Part shown: one piece after another, positions 1 to 6,731 of the stretch | Position numbering within the stretch: the stretch's first letter is position 1 | Layout of the letters: every line of letters begins with the position of its first letter | NCBI GenBank assembly: GCA_036759125.1 | Contig: DAIOVG010000028.1 | Coordinates: forward strand, 1-21,180 | Length of the DNA: 21,180 nucleotides | Direction: 5' to 3' | Origin: CAXXOK01 sp036759125 | GTDB taxonomy: Bacteria > Bacillota > Clostridia > Christensenellales > Aristaeellaceae | Notes under the pieces: generated by a model | Databases searched by the model: none | What the model was told of the DNA's origin: nothing | What the model saw: only the letters and a program-made list of their open reading frames with translations | Program-made: the position numbers and the translations under genes

Positions 1-582
1 GTACAGGTGTACGTATACTGCTACACCGGCCAGACCGCAAGCCAGGTCACCGCGCTTTTGAATGTCGCGGGCCGCTATGCCGCCAACATCCAGAGCGGTT
101 TCAACAACGGCATTTCCAAGACCGAAGGCTTTGAAGCCTACATTACAACCGACGTGGCCACGCTGACCGACGAAACCTACGACGTAGACCCCGACGTGCA
201 GGCCGCCATCACCGCTTACTTTGAAGACATGATCTCCAAAGCCGGCACCACCTTCACCTACAACAACTTCAAGGCCGACAGCCTGATGGAAGTCCTCGAC
301 GCCGAACTGGACGGATACTTCGTGTATGACGTTCGCCAGGCCGACGCCTATGCCGCAGGCCACATCCAGGGCGCTGTGAACAACCCCTACGGCGCCGGCA
401 TGGAGCAGAACTTCGCCGCCCAGCTGCCCACTGATGGCATCATCATCGTGCACTGCTACACCGGCCAGACCGCCAGCCAGACCGTAGCCATCCTACGGCT
501 TTTGGGCTATGACGCCTATAACTTAAGCGGCGGCATGAACAACGGCTGGGCTGCTGCGGAATATCCCGTCGTGACCGACTAA
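1..582 (+). CDS. Tandem rhodanese-domain protein, C-terminal part (cut by window start)
   Basis: The frame is open from base 1, so the gene begins outside the window; 193 codons are visible. It holds the end of one rhodanese domain and a complete second one. Both carry the same active-loop string CYTGQTAS with the presumed persulfide-forming Cys (near residue 7 and again before the last 40 residues). The second domain also shows the typical YDVRQADAYAAGHIQGAVN stretch (Asp-Val-Arg, then GHIxGA). Rhodaneses transfer sulfane sulfur (thiosulfate or persulfide) to acceptors. The usual loop is CxxGxR; here Thr replaces Arg in both domains, so the sulfur donor could differ. The domains end in similar GGMNNGW / SGFNNGI strings, which points to an internal duplication. 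Any signal peptide would lie outside the window. The gene ends just before a strong hairpin. Confidence 0.85.
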   Translation, partial: VQVYVYCYTGQTASQVTALLNVAGRYAANIQSGFNNGISKTEGFEAYITTDVATLTDETYDVDPDVQAAITAYFEDMISKAGTTFTYNNFKADSLMEVLDAELDGYFVYDVRQADAYAAGHIQGAVNNPYGAGMEQNFAAQLPTDGIIIVHCYTGQTASQTVAILRLLGYDAYNLSGGMNNGWAAAEYPVVTD

Positions 583-601
583 TCATCCCCCATCAACACA
601 G

Positions 602-631
602 CAAACGGATCCACAAGGATCCGTTTGTTTT
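602..631 (+). terminator. Intrinsic terminator after the rhodanese gene
   Basis: A perfect 11-bp inverted repeat (602-612 with 617-627, arms CAAACGGATCC / GGATCCGTTTG) has a 4-nt loop and is followed by TTTT. It starts 20 bases after the rhodanese stop codon. It also lies 19 bases beyond the end of the minus-strand glycosyltransferase gene and may act on both, though the T-tract favours the plus strand. Confidence 0.8.
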
Positions 632-645
632 CGTGATGAGAGTTA

Positions 646-1584
646 TTATATTTGCGATTCTTCTTCGTTGATGATCTGTGAGACCTTGTACTGCGGCATG
701 CCGCTGACCGTCATGTAGATCCGCCCGATGTACTCGCCCAGCAACCCCAGCATCAGCATGATGACGCCTCCCACGAACAGGATCGCCGAAACCGTCGACG
801 TGTACCCCATGGGCACCGCCGGCCGTACGAGCTTGCGGATCACCAGAACGACGCCCCACATAAAACCGCCGCAGGCGCACAGCGCGCCGATGAACGACGC
901 AAACCGCAGCGGCACGACGGAGAAATTCGTAAACGAATCCATCCAGAGTTTAAACAGCTTTCGCACCGTATAGCCGGACCTTCCGGCGGCGCGCTTGCGG
1001 TGCTCCACCTCGGCGCTTGTGATTTTCGAGGTCACCTGCATCAGGTACCCGGCGGGCGATGGAAACGGGCTTTTGTACTGCCGTGCGGCTTCAAAGGCGA
1101 ACCGGCTCCAGGCCACGAAAGCCGAGCGCTTCACCCCTTTGGGGTTGACCCCGTTCCACTCCGACAGCTTGTTATGCACAAAGCTTAGGAAGCACTTGTG
1201 CAGACCGTGTTGTTTTTGAGCAAAGCGTGCGTACACCACGTCGTTTCCCTGCTCTATTTCTTTCAGCAGGCAGAAGATGCCTGCCGCGGGGTGCTGCCCG
1301 TCGTCGTCCATAAAAACCAGCGCGTCGCCCGCGGCAAAGCTAAGCGCCGCCATTTTGGCATGCGCCTGCCCGTAATTGCGCGACAGATCAACCCCGATGA
1401 TACGCTTGTCCTGCTCACACAGGCTTTGGATGACCTGGAAGGTATCGTCGGGAGAGCCGTCGTTTACGAGAATGATGCGGTACTCGTATCCCGGATGCGC
1501 CGCAAATTCTCGTTGAATTTCGTTAATTACAGCGGGCAGTGTGCGCGCGGAGCGGTAGCACGGAATGCAAACGGATACCAGCAA
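646..1584 (-). CDS. Membrane-anchored family 2 glycosyltransferase (ArnC/GtrB/DPM1-like)
   Basis: A 312-residue GT-A glycosyltransferase. The N-terminal catalytic domain shows VSVCIPCY, NDGS (41-44), the SRNYGQAHAK region and an acidic metal/nucleotide-sugar motif MDDDGQHP (92-99). Two hydrophobic segments follow (about 228-250 and 263-285), the second running into GEYIGRIY (283-290), typical of the ArnC/GtrB/YkcC group. Those enzymes move a sugar from a nucleotide donor to undecaprenyl phosphate at the cytoplasmic face. The start is TTG, chosen because GAGGTGA sits about 6 bases upstream and the protein begins right at the first beta strand. The gene is divergent from the wecE-like gene with facing promoters, so a shared role in surface-glycan modification is likely. 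The exact sugar cannot be told. Confidence 0.85.
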   Translation of the reverse strand: MLVSVCIPCYRSARTLPAVINEIQREFAAHPGYEYRIILVNDGSPDDTFQVIQSLCEQDKRIIGVDLSRNYGQAHAKMAALSFAAGDALVFMDDDGQHPAAGIFCLLKEIEQGNDVVYARFAQKQHGLHKCFLSFVHNKLSEWNGVNPKGVKRSAFVAWSRFAFEAARQYKSPFPSPAGYLMQVTSKITSAEVEHRKRAAGRSGYTVRKLFKLWMDSFTNFSVVPLRFASFIGALCACGGFMWGVVLVIRKLVRPAVPMGYTSTVSAILFVGGVIMLMLGLLGEYIGRIYMTVSGMPQYKVSQIINEEESQI

Positions 1585-1619
1585 GCGATGTCACCTCAAT
1601 CTCCCTGAAAACTACTCTT

Positions 1620-1647
1620 ATTATAGCATGCCGCATGAGACCGTCAA
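1620..1647 (-). promoter_or_regulatory. Extended -10 promoter for the glycosyltransferase
   Basis: Read on the minus strand: -35 TTGACG (1642-1647), 16-bp spacer, then TGC directly before TATAAT (1620-1625). This is close to the sigma-A consensus and 36 bases upstream of the TTG start. It faces away from the wecE promoter. Confidence 0.7.
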
Positions 1648-1690
1648 TCGGCGGCGCGGTGAAAAACAAACCTTCCCCGCAAGGTGAGTA

Positions 1691-1699
1691 TGATATAAT
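1691..1699 (+). promoter_or_regulatory. Extended -10 promoter for the wecE-like gene
   Basis: TGATATAAT is a perfect TGn-TATAAT extended -10. No good -35 lies 17 bases upstream, as often with extended -10 promoters. It is 33 bases before the ATG at 1732 and about 65 bases from the divergent promoter for the glycosyltransferase. Confidence 0.6.
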
Positions 1700-1731
1700 T
1701 TGATGAGCGAAACGCCGAAAGGAAGTCCTCC

Positions 1732-2859
1732 ATGATCCCGTTCAACAAACCTCCGGTTCTCGGTACGGAGCTTGCTTATCTTGAGCAAGCGATGCAAAAC
1801 CGCAGATTAAGCGGCGACGGCCCGTTCACCAGGCGTTGTTCCGCATGGATTGAGGCCCGTACGGGAAGCCCGAAAGCGCTGCTGACAACATCCTGCACGC
1901 ATGCGTTGGAGCTTGCGGCGCTGCTGTTGGATATTGCCCCCGGCAACGAGGTAATTCTGCCGTCCTTTACCTTTCCCTCCACCGCCGCGGCGTTTGCTCT
2001 GCGGGGCGCGCGGCTGGTGTTTGTAGATATTCGCCCCGATACTATGAACCTGGACGAAAATCTGATCGAGGCGGCTGTCACCAACCGCACCAAAGCCATC
2101 GTGCCGGTGCACTACGCGGGCGTGAGCTGCGAAATGGACGCGATCCTGGACATCGCCCGGCGATACCGGCTTGCCGTCGTGGAAGACGCGGCCCAGGCCG
2201 TCACGTCCACCTATCACGGGCAAGCGCTGGGCAGCATCGGCGATATCGGCTGTTTCAGCTTTCACGAATCGAAGAATTTCAGCATGGGAGAGGGCGGCGC
2301 GATCCTGCTGCAAAACCAGGAAATAGCCGACCGCGCGGAAATATTACGGGAAAAGGGCACGGACCGCAGCCGGTTTTTCCGGGGAGAGACGGACCGGTAT
2401 ACGTGGCTGGAACTCGGCTCGTCCTACCTGCCGAGCGAGCTGAACGCGGCTTTTCTGCTGGCGCAGCTGGAGCAGGCCGACGCCATCACAAAAAACCGCA
2501 TGCACAGCTGGAACCAATACTTTGCCGGGCTTGAAGGCCTGCGCGATCAGGGCAGGTTTGAGCTGCCCACGGTGCCCGAGGGCTGCACGCACAACGCGCA
2601 TATGTTCTATATCAAGCTAAAGGACGGGGATGAGCGCACCCGCATGATCGCCCACCTCAAACAGCGCGGGATCCTGAGCGTGTTCCACTATATCCCGCTG
2701 TACAGCTCTCAGGCAGGGCTCAGACACGGGCGATTCAACGGCGAGGACAGGTACACAACCCGCGAAAGCCAACGCCTGCTCCGCCTTCCCCTGTACTACG
2801 GGCTTACGGAGAAAGACTGCGCACGGGTCGTGCAGGCGGTGGATGACTTTTTCCGGTGA
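1732..2859 (+). CDS. wecE: dTDP-4-amino-4,6-dideoxygalactose transaminase (WecE/RffA type)
   Basis: A 375-residue PLP-dependent sugar aminotransferase of the DegT/DnrJ/EryC1 family. It matches the WecE (RffA) pattern from the first residues (MIPFNKPPVLGTEL) through GDGPFTRRC, PVHYAG, VVEDAAQ (Asp152 would pair with the PLP ring nitrogen), CFSFHESKN (Lys181 as PLP Schiff-base lysine), IREKGT-type sequence, GSSYLPSELNAA and HMFYIKL. Family members convert dTDP-4-keto-6-deoxy-glucose to dTDP-Fuc4N using glutamate. Length fits the family. The ATG has AAAGGAAG about 7 bases upstream. No other gene of dTDP-sugar synthesis is in the window, so the pathway must be completed elsewhere. It is divergent from the glycosyltransferase, a plausible partner. 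Confidence 0.9.
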   Translation: MIPFNKPPVLGTELAYLEQAMQNRRLSGDGPFTRRCSAWIEARTGSPKALLTTSCTHALELAALLLDIAPGNEVILPSFTFPSTAAAFALRGARLVFVDIRPDTMNLDENLIEAAVTNRTKAIVPVHYAGVSCEMDAILDIARRYRLAVVEDAAQAVTSTYHGQALGSIGDIGCFSFHESKNFSMGEGGAILLQNQEIADRAEILREKGTDRSRFFRGETDRYTWLELGSSYLPSELNAAFLLAQLEQADAITKNRMHSWNQYFAGLEGLRDQGRFELPTVPEGCTHNAHMFYIKLKDGDERTRMIAHLKQRGILSVFHYIPLYSSQAGLRHGRFNGEDRYTTRESQRLLRLPLYYGLTEKDCARVVQAVDDFFR

Positions 2860-2949
2860 CATGCCATGACACACCGAGTAAAAAAAGCGCCGTTCGACGC
2901 TTCATTTGTATTTTGAGTACGAGATTGATACAATTTAATCATGCCTTTC

Positions 2950-2970
2950 TAGACAGTGTGGACACGAGAT
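2950..2970 (+). repeat. IS5-family left terminal inverted repeat with TA duplication
   Basis: The sequence from 2950 to 2970 matches the reverse complement of 3785-3805 at 20 of 21 positions. The outer TA (2950-2951) is taken as target duplication and the IS proper starts at 2952 (GACAGTGTGGACACGAGAT). Confidence 0.8.
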
Positions 2971-3736
2971 CAAGCGAGAACCTTTACCCACAATGCAATG
3001 CATCTGATTTGCACAGCAGCAATAAATGAAGAAGTATTCTTTGCATATCGAGTTGCGATTCCCCGCCACTGTTTGAGGTGAAGAAACGCATTTTCGACCA
3101 GGTGCCGTAAGCGATAGGGGTATTTGTCATACTCGCGTTGATCACGCCTATTCTTCTTGGGAGGAATGACTACCTGTATGTTTTGCTCGAGGGCTTTGGC
3201 AAGGATACTATTGCTGTCGTAACCCTTATCTCCCAATAACCACTCAGCAAAGATACCGTCAATCAAAGCGCAGCCTTTTGAACAATCAGCAACGGTACCC
3301 GACGTAACAAGGATTCTGACCGGCATACCATTCGCATCCACGGCCAAATGTATCTTTGTATTGAGCCCCCTTTTGTACGGTCCATATCTTGATTCCCGCC
3401 AACAGCCCCTGCAGCATGAGGATGAACTTTGATGTGACTTGCATCAATCATTAACCATTCGTAATCAGGGTCGTCTATGATGCACTCGAGAATCCCTTCC
3501 CAAACGCCTTGATCAACCCAACGCCGAAACCTTTTTGCTACGCTGTTCCAGTTCCCGTATTCCTCTGGTAAATCGCGCCACGGAGCGCCTGTACGAAGAA
3601 TCCAAAAGACAGCATTGATGAATCGTCGGTTATCTTGTGCAATTCCTCCCCACTGTCCCGGTTGCCCGGGTAAGTGCGGTTCAAGCAAAGACCATACTTC
3701 ATCAGAAATGTCATGTCTGTGCAGCGCAGAGGACAT
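2970..3736 (-). CDS. IS5-family DDE transposase, two frames joined by -1 frameshift
   Basis: The first frame runs from the ATG at 3736 (preceded by GGAG 8 bases upstream; another ATG lies at 3754) to a stop at 3263. The second frame is open down to 2970. A -1 slip at the AAAAGGGGG run (3366-3374) joins them at RTKGG/LNTKIHLAVDA, which restores the canonical IS5-family sequence and gives about 255 residues. The DDE triad is complete: Asp in LMIDASH, Asp in LLGDKGYDS, Glu in HLVENAF, with the following Lys in FLHLKQWR. Programmed frameshifting is known for this IS group, so the gene is probably functional; a simple frameshift mutation is the alternative. The element's left inverted repeat abuts the stop codon. 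Confidence 0.8.
3366..3374 (-). promoter_or_regulatory. Putative -1 ribosomal frameshift site in the transposase
   Basis: On the minus strand the run AAAAGGGGG is read ACA AAA GGG GGC in frame 1. Slipping back one base after GGG gives GGG CTC AAT, i.e. the expected GLNTK sequence of the family. Confidence 0.55.
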
Positions 3737-3784
3737 AATCACATCTCCATTCATTGTTTATGTGATTATTATCTCACAGTTTTT

Positions 3785-3805
3785 ATCTCGTGTCCACACT
3801 ATCTA
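3785..3805 (-). repeat. IS5-family right terminal inverted repeat with TA duplication
   Basis: Reverse complement of the left end with one mismatch (GATAG here, GACAG at the left). The TA at 3804-3805 duplicates that at 2950-2951. Confidence 0.8.
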
Positions 3806-4038
3806 AGGGGTGCATACGACATTATATTGCTAGTTGTCTATCCTATGCCCTGAAAGCATGTATGTTGAGCTTTTCTGTATGTCAAGAAATGGAATGGATG
3901 CAAAACTAACAATAGAGAACGCACGCACGACAGCCATCATGTTTGAACCTATTAGCGTTGGCATATTTATAAGGCAAGCCACCCTGCCAAAAAACCATAA
4001 TATCACAATTTACAGCAAGGTTGGCTTGTTGAGAAGGC
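3806..4038. other. Stretch without a recognisable gene between the IS and transposase debris
   Basis: AT-richer than its flanks. A plus-strand open frame crosses it into the next region but has no ribosome binding site and no recognisable motif. It probably belongs to older mobile-element debris. Confidence 0.4.
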
Positions 4039-4404
4039 TTACCGAATCAGGGCTGCAAGCGCATTACGGAAGCATTCGCACTTGTTGCGGAGTTGTTCAA
4101 CCTCAGACCAAAGCCGCGCATTTTCCGTTTCGAGAGACCGGATATGAGCTGCTTTTTCGTTGGTCTCGTTAAAAAGTAGTTGCTTCGCTGTCATTGCCGC
4201 ATCCTTCCGAACCGGCTTGATTGTCGATTCATCAAGAATTGGTGCTGCTGTTTTGGGGCATACTTCATTAACTGGCGCTGGCGTTATTTCTTTCTTTGAT
4301 TCAACAGACGACACAAGCGTCTTCGGGGCATTATCAAGCTCAACGTCGATACCAGATAAGAATTCTTTTTGCCACCGATAGAGCGTGAACTTGGCAATAC
4401 GCAT
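4039..4404 (-). pseudogene. orfA-like transposase fragment (HTH plus coiled coil)
   Basis: A 121-residue frame. It starts abruptly with a helix-turn-helix-like string (RIAKFTLYRWQKEF), has a low-complexity middle, and ends in a Leu/Glu-rich helix (ETENARLWSEVEQLRNK). That arrangement, HTH then coiled coil, resembles OrfA proteins of IS3-like elements, but I cannot assign a family. Its upstream side is joined directly to IS256-family sequence in another frame, so the true N-terminus is missing and no ribosome binding site precedes the ATG. Most likely a non-functional remnant; a small regulatory protein is a weaker alternative. Confidence 0.35.
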
Positions 4405-4535
4405 TCCATGAATTCGGCAATGGTTTCCCGGAACAACGCCTGGATGTCATCCATGCTCCCGATGTTTCCCAGCTGCAGTAATTCCCGGATCTTTTCTCGA
4501 CGTGCTTGCTCTTCCGGGGTGCGTTTCCCTTTTCC
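4405..4535 (-). pseudogene. IS256-family transposase, N-terminal fragment
   Basis: The minus-strand frame beginning MGKGKRTPEEQARR and continuing through RELLQLGNIGSMDD and IQALFRETIAEFME is the N-terminus of IS256-family (mutator-type) transposases. After about 45 residues the match stops, and the same DNA is then open in another frame encoding an unrelated HTH-like fragment. The rest of the roughly 400-residue DDE transposase is absent. Upstream lies what looks like the IS256-type terminal repeat (near 4580-4605). This is a deletion or insertion scar. Confidence 0.7.
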
Positions 4536-4575
4536 CATTGAATAAACCTCCAATTTGGTGGCTCCATTCTACACC

Positions 4576-4606
4576 TTCCTTGGAGGTTTACACAGATTCT
4601 GGGATG
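4576..4606 (-). repeat. Probable IS256-family terminal end
   Basis: Read on the minus strand this is CCCAGAATCTGTGTAAACC followed by TCCAAGGAAGGTG, placed just before the transposase fragment; the GAATCTGTGTAAA string resembles ends of IS256-family elements. No matching partner repeat was seen at the other side. Confidence 0.45.
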
Positions 4607-4643
4607 GTCTCCTGTACTCCTGTTTTTCTATAACTGTGCCAGC

Positions 4644-4988
4644 CTATCGGGCGGGAAACACCACCATCAATAGCATCTTAAACGGCGAGGCGGCTTTCAC
4701 CGCGTGCGGTATCCCGGCCGGCATTACGATGCTATGCCCGGCGGCAAGCGCGTATTCCTTTTCGTCGATGGTGATGACGCCGCTGCCGTCGAGTATCGTC
4801 AACAGCGCGTTGCCTTTGGATTCGTGCGCGCTGATCTCCTCTCCGGTATCGAATTCAAACAGCGTAATGCTGACCGCGCCATTCTGCACCAGCGTCCGGC
4901 TCACGATCTGCCCGTCCTGATAGGAAACGAGCTCTTTCAGCTCCAGCACGTCTTCCATGCTGATGTTTTTAAGAATTTTATCGTTCAT
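4644..4988 (-). CDS. Small cupin-domain protein
   Basis: A 114-residue single-domain cupin. The beta-barrel motifs are recognisable: FDTGEEISAHES (His55) with LTILDGSGVITI for motif 1, and AAGHSIVMPAGIPHAV (Gly84, Pro90, Gly92, His95) for motif 2. The usual second His and the Glu of motif 1 are not obvious, so metal binding may be reduced or use other residues. Cupins of this size act as sugar or small-molecule binding proteins, isomerases or dioxygenases; the substrate cannot be told here. The ATG has AAGGAG 8 bases upstream. It stands alone, with an inverted repeat about 50 bases upstream that could be an operator. IS256 debris follows its stop codon closely. Confidence 0.8.
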   Translation of the reverse strand: MNDKILKNISMEDVLELKELVSYQDGQIVSRTLVQNGAVSITLFEFDTGEEISAHESKGNALLTILDGSGVITIDEKEYALAAGHSIVMPAGIPHAVKAASPFKMLLMVVFPAR

Positions 4989-5039
4989 GTGCTTTGCTCC
5001 TTCTACTCTGTTGCTATACTGTATTTAGCCTGCTAGATC

Positions 5040-5056
5040 GAAATTGACACAATTTC
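5040..5056. promoter_or_regulatory. Perfect inverted repeat, candidate operator
   Basis: GAAATTG-ACA-CAATTTC is a perfect 7-bp palindrome with a 3-base centre, 51 bases upstream of the cupin start. The symmetry and size suit a dimeric HTH repressor. No T-tract follows, so it is not a terminator. Confidence 0.35.
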
Positions 5057-5069
5057 AGCAATACTATCG

Positions 5070-5246
5070 CTATACAAAAAGCTTGGGAAGCGGATGAATG
5101 TCCCACTCAACAATAAACCTCTCCCGCCAAACAACACTCCCCATACCCTCCGCCAACTCCACGGCCTGCCGCGCCTGCCTGAACCTCCACTCGCTCATGT
5201 TCAGCTCGGCGTGTATGGTTCTTTCGAGCTGATTCTCAATTAACAT
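5070..5246 (-). CDS. Hypothetical small ORF, doubtful
   Basis: The frame can start at three consecutive ATGs; the third (5246) has GAGG six bases upstream and gives 58 residues beginning MLIENQLERT. The product is rich in Arg, Glu and Trp and looks helical in its first half. I recognise no family. It may be a decayed fragment of a longer gene: the frame stays open upstream for a further 14 codons. It lies upstream of the cupin gene on the same strand with about 80 bases between. Confidence 0.25.
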   Translation of the reverse strand: MLIENQLERTIHAELNMSEWRFRQARQAVELAEGMGSVVWRERFIVEWDIHPLPKLFV

Positions 5247-5456
5247 CATCATCCTCGGCCTCGCGGAATCCTCCGCCAACGATGCCACTGTGCAACATAT
5301 TCAGATCACACAAAACGATGGCATTCACATTCTTGCACTTTCATCGTATCAGCTATAGCATACTGTTACTTCGTTCCAAACAGGAGTTATCATTCGATTG
5401 CTACGGTTTCTTCTTGGCAAAGGTAGCACCATATTTATTATGTCACTGGATTGCGT

Positions 5457-5462
5457 TATAAT
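5457..5462 (+). promoter_or_regulatory. Probable -10 box for the chromate transporter genes
   Basis: TATAAT lies 36 bases before the TTG start; a convincing -35 was not seen, so the call rests on the perfect -10 and its position. Confidence 0.4.
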
Positions 5463-5497
5463 ACTGGAGATAGTACCCAGCTATGGGAGGTTGAACT

Positions 5498-6079
5498 TTG
5501 AAATTACCAAAAATGAAGTTGCTTTTGAAATTGTTCTGGTCCACATTCAAACTGAGCTCGTTCACGTTTGGGGGAGGCTATGTTATAGTCCCCCTGATGA
5601 AAAAACAATTTGTGGATAAGCTGCATTGGATTGAAGAAAAAGAAATGTTCGACTTTATAGCGATTGCCCAGTCATCGCCGGGCCCGATTGCAGTTAACGC
5701 CTCGGTAATCCTTGGCTATCATCTGGCGGGCATACCCGGCGCGCTGGTTACAGTGTTTGGTACCGTATTGCCTCCGTTAATTCTGCTATCGATCATTTCA
5801 GTCGGCTATAGTGCGTTTATCGGCAACAGGCTGATTCAGAGTGTTTTGCGCGGAATGGGAGCGGGGGTTTGCGCGGTGATCATCGACATCGTCATTGATA
5901 TGAGCGGGAAAATTATCAAGCAAAGAGAGATCATACCTATCATGATTGCGGTGGCCGCGTTTATCGCAGTTGCGACGTTCAACGTCAACGCGATGTTCGT
6001 CATCCTAACTGGTGTATTCATTGGACTATTGAGCGTGACTAAAAACAACGCAAGTGAGGTACGGGATGATCTACCTTAA
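5498..6079 (+). CDS. Chromate transporter, CHR-domain subunit 1
   Basis: A 193-residue membrane protein with one CHR domain. Seen: FTFGGGYVIVPL near the N-terminus, AIAQSSPGPIAVN and GYHLAGIPGALV, then several hydrophobic segments. These are the hallmark motifs of ChrA-family transporters, which export chromate or related oxyanions. Small single-domain forms occur as adjacent pairs that together equal one long ChrA, as in Bacillus. The TTG start is chosen because GGGAGG sits 7 bases upstream. Its stop overlaps the start of the second subunit by 14 bases, which suggests translational coupling. The natural substrate in an anaerobe is uncertain. Confidence 0.85.
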   Translation: MKLPKMKLLLKLFWSTFKLSSFTFGGGYVIVPLMKKQFVDKLHWIEEKEMFDFIAIAQSSPGPIAVNASVILGYHLAGIPGALVTVFGTVLPPLILLSIISVGYSAFIGNRLIQSVLRGMGAGVCAVIIDIVIDMSGKIIKQREIIPIMIAVAAFIAVATFNVNAMFVILTGVFIGLLSVTKNNASEVRDDLP

Positions 6080-6596
6080 GCTTTTACTGGCATTCTTTCA
6101 GATCGGTCTATTCAGCATCGGAGGCGGGTATGCCGCTCTGCCGTTGATACAAAACCAGGTAGTACAGATACATGGCTGGCTTACTATGGATGAATTTGCG
6201 GATATCATCACAATATCGCAAATGACCCCCGGACCGATTGCGATAAATTCCGCAAGTTTTGTTGGCGCAAGAATCGCGGGTCTTTGGGGCGCTTTGGTCG
6301 CGACACTTGGTTGCGTATTACCCTCGTTCATCATTGTATTATGCTTTGCGTTTTTATATAAAAAATACAGAAATCTCCGATACGTACAGGGCGTTCTGAA
6401 GAGTCTGCAACCCGCAGTGGTGGGTTTGATAGCTTCGGCTGGCGTGGTTATTGTTTCTCAAGTGTTTTGGCATGAGGATCTTTTCGAGTTTCAGGTAAGC
6501 GCTATTGACTGGATTGCTGTAGTGATTATGCTGATATGTATTTTTCTGTTACGCAGGTTCAAACTCAATACATGCCTATACCACTGTGTACGCTGA
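6066..6596 (+). CDS. Chromate transporter, CHR-domain subunit 2, altered C-terminus
   Basis: A 176-residue partner of the preceding gene. The ATG at 6066 follows GAGG with good spacing; an in-frame GTG at 6054 is less likely. CHR motifs are present: FSIGGGYAALPL, TISQMTPGPIAIN, GARIAGLWGALV. The sequence follows the family up to RRFKLN, then changes to a short polar tail (TCLYHCVR) and stops, where relatives normally continue with another hydrophobic stretch. The last membrane segment is thus probably lost through an indel or rearrangement near 6567, so function is uncertain. The terminator and a recombinase remnant follow. Confidence 0.75.
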   Translation: MIYLKLLLAFFQIGLFSIGGGYAALPLIQNQVVQIHGWLTMDEFADIITISQMTPGPIAINSASFVGARIAGLWGALVATLGCVLPSFIIVLCFAFLYKKYRNLRYVQGVLKSLQPAVVGLIASAGVVIVSQVFWHEDLFEFQVSAIDWIAVVIMLICIFLLRRFKLNTCLYHCVR

Positions 6597-6672
6597 TCCA
6601 GTCCGCGAGACTGGGTCAACGGTACGATGCTGCGATAGAGACTATAAGATCTTAGATGTCACAAATATCAAA

Positions 6673-6703
6673 CGCCCATGAAATAATCTTTCATGGGTGT
6701 TTT
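6673..6703 (+). terminator. Intrinsic terminator after the chromate transporter genes
   Basis: An 11-bp stem (6673-6683 with 6689-6699, CGCCCATGAAA / TTTCATGGGTG, one G-T pair) with a 5-nt loop, followed by TTTT. It lies 76 bases after the second subunit's stop. Confidence 0.75.
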
Positions 6704-6731
6704 ATAAAAAATGCTGCGTCTTTCCCAGTGT

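Larger units (their letters stand above)
2952..3803 (-). mobile_element. Complete IS5-family insertion sequence (IS427-like, two-frame transposase)
   Basis: An 852-bp element bounded by near-perfect 19-bp terminal inverted repeats (GAYAGTGTGGACACGAGAT) and flanked by TA on both sides. Joining the flanks gives the target CTAA, which fits the YTAR preference known for some IS5-family members. It carries one transposase split over two minus-strand frames. Size, end structure and the two-frame arrangement agree with the IS427 group of IS5. It sits between wecE and truncated transposon debris. Confidence 0.85.
4989..5497. other. Intergenic stretch with an inverted repeat and one doubtful ORF
   Basis: It contains the upstream region of the cupin gene, the GAAATTG/CAATTTC inverted repeat, a doubtful 58-codon minus-strand frame (5070-5246), and the promoter and RBS of the chromate transporter genes at its right end. 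Nothing else recognised. Confidence 0.5.

Noticed and set aside
728..1608. Several open plus-strand frames opposite the glycosyltransferase gene
   Set aside because: No ribosome binding sites and no recognisable protein; they mirror the codon structure of the minus-strand gene.
2870..2920. Weak hairpin after wecE (AAGCG/CGCTT) as a terminator
   Set aside because: Only 5 bp of stem with an 8-nt loop and an interrupted T-tract; too weak to list.
3834..4172. 112-codon plus-strand frame across the IS/transposase debris
   Set aside because: No RBS, no motifs, and it overlaps the orfA-like fragment on the other strand.
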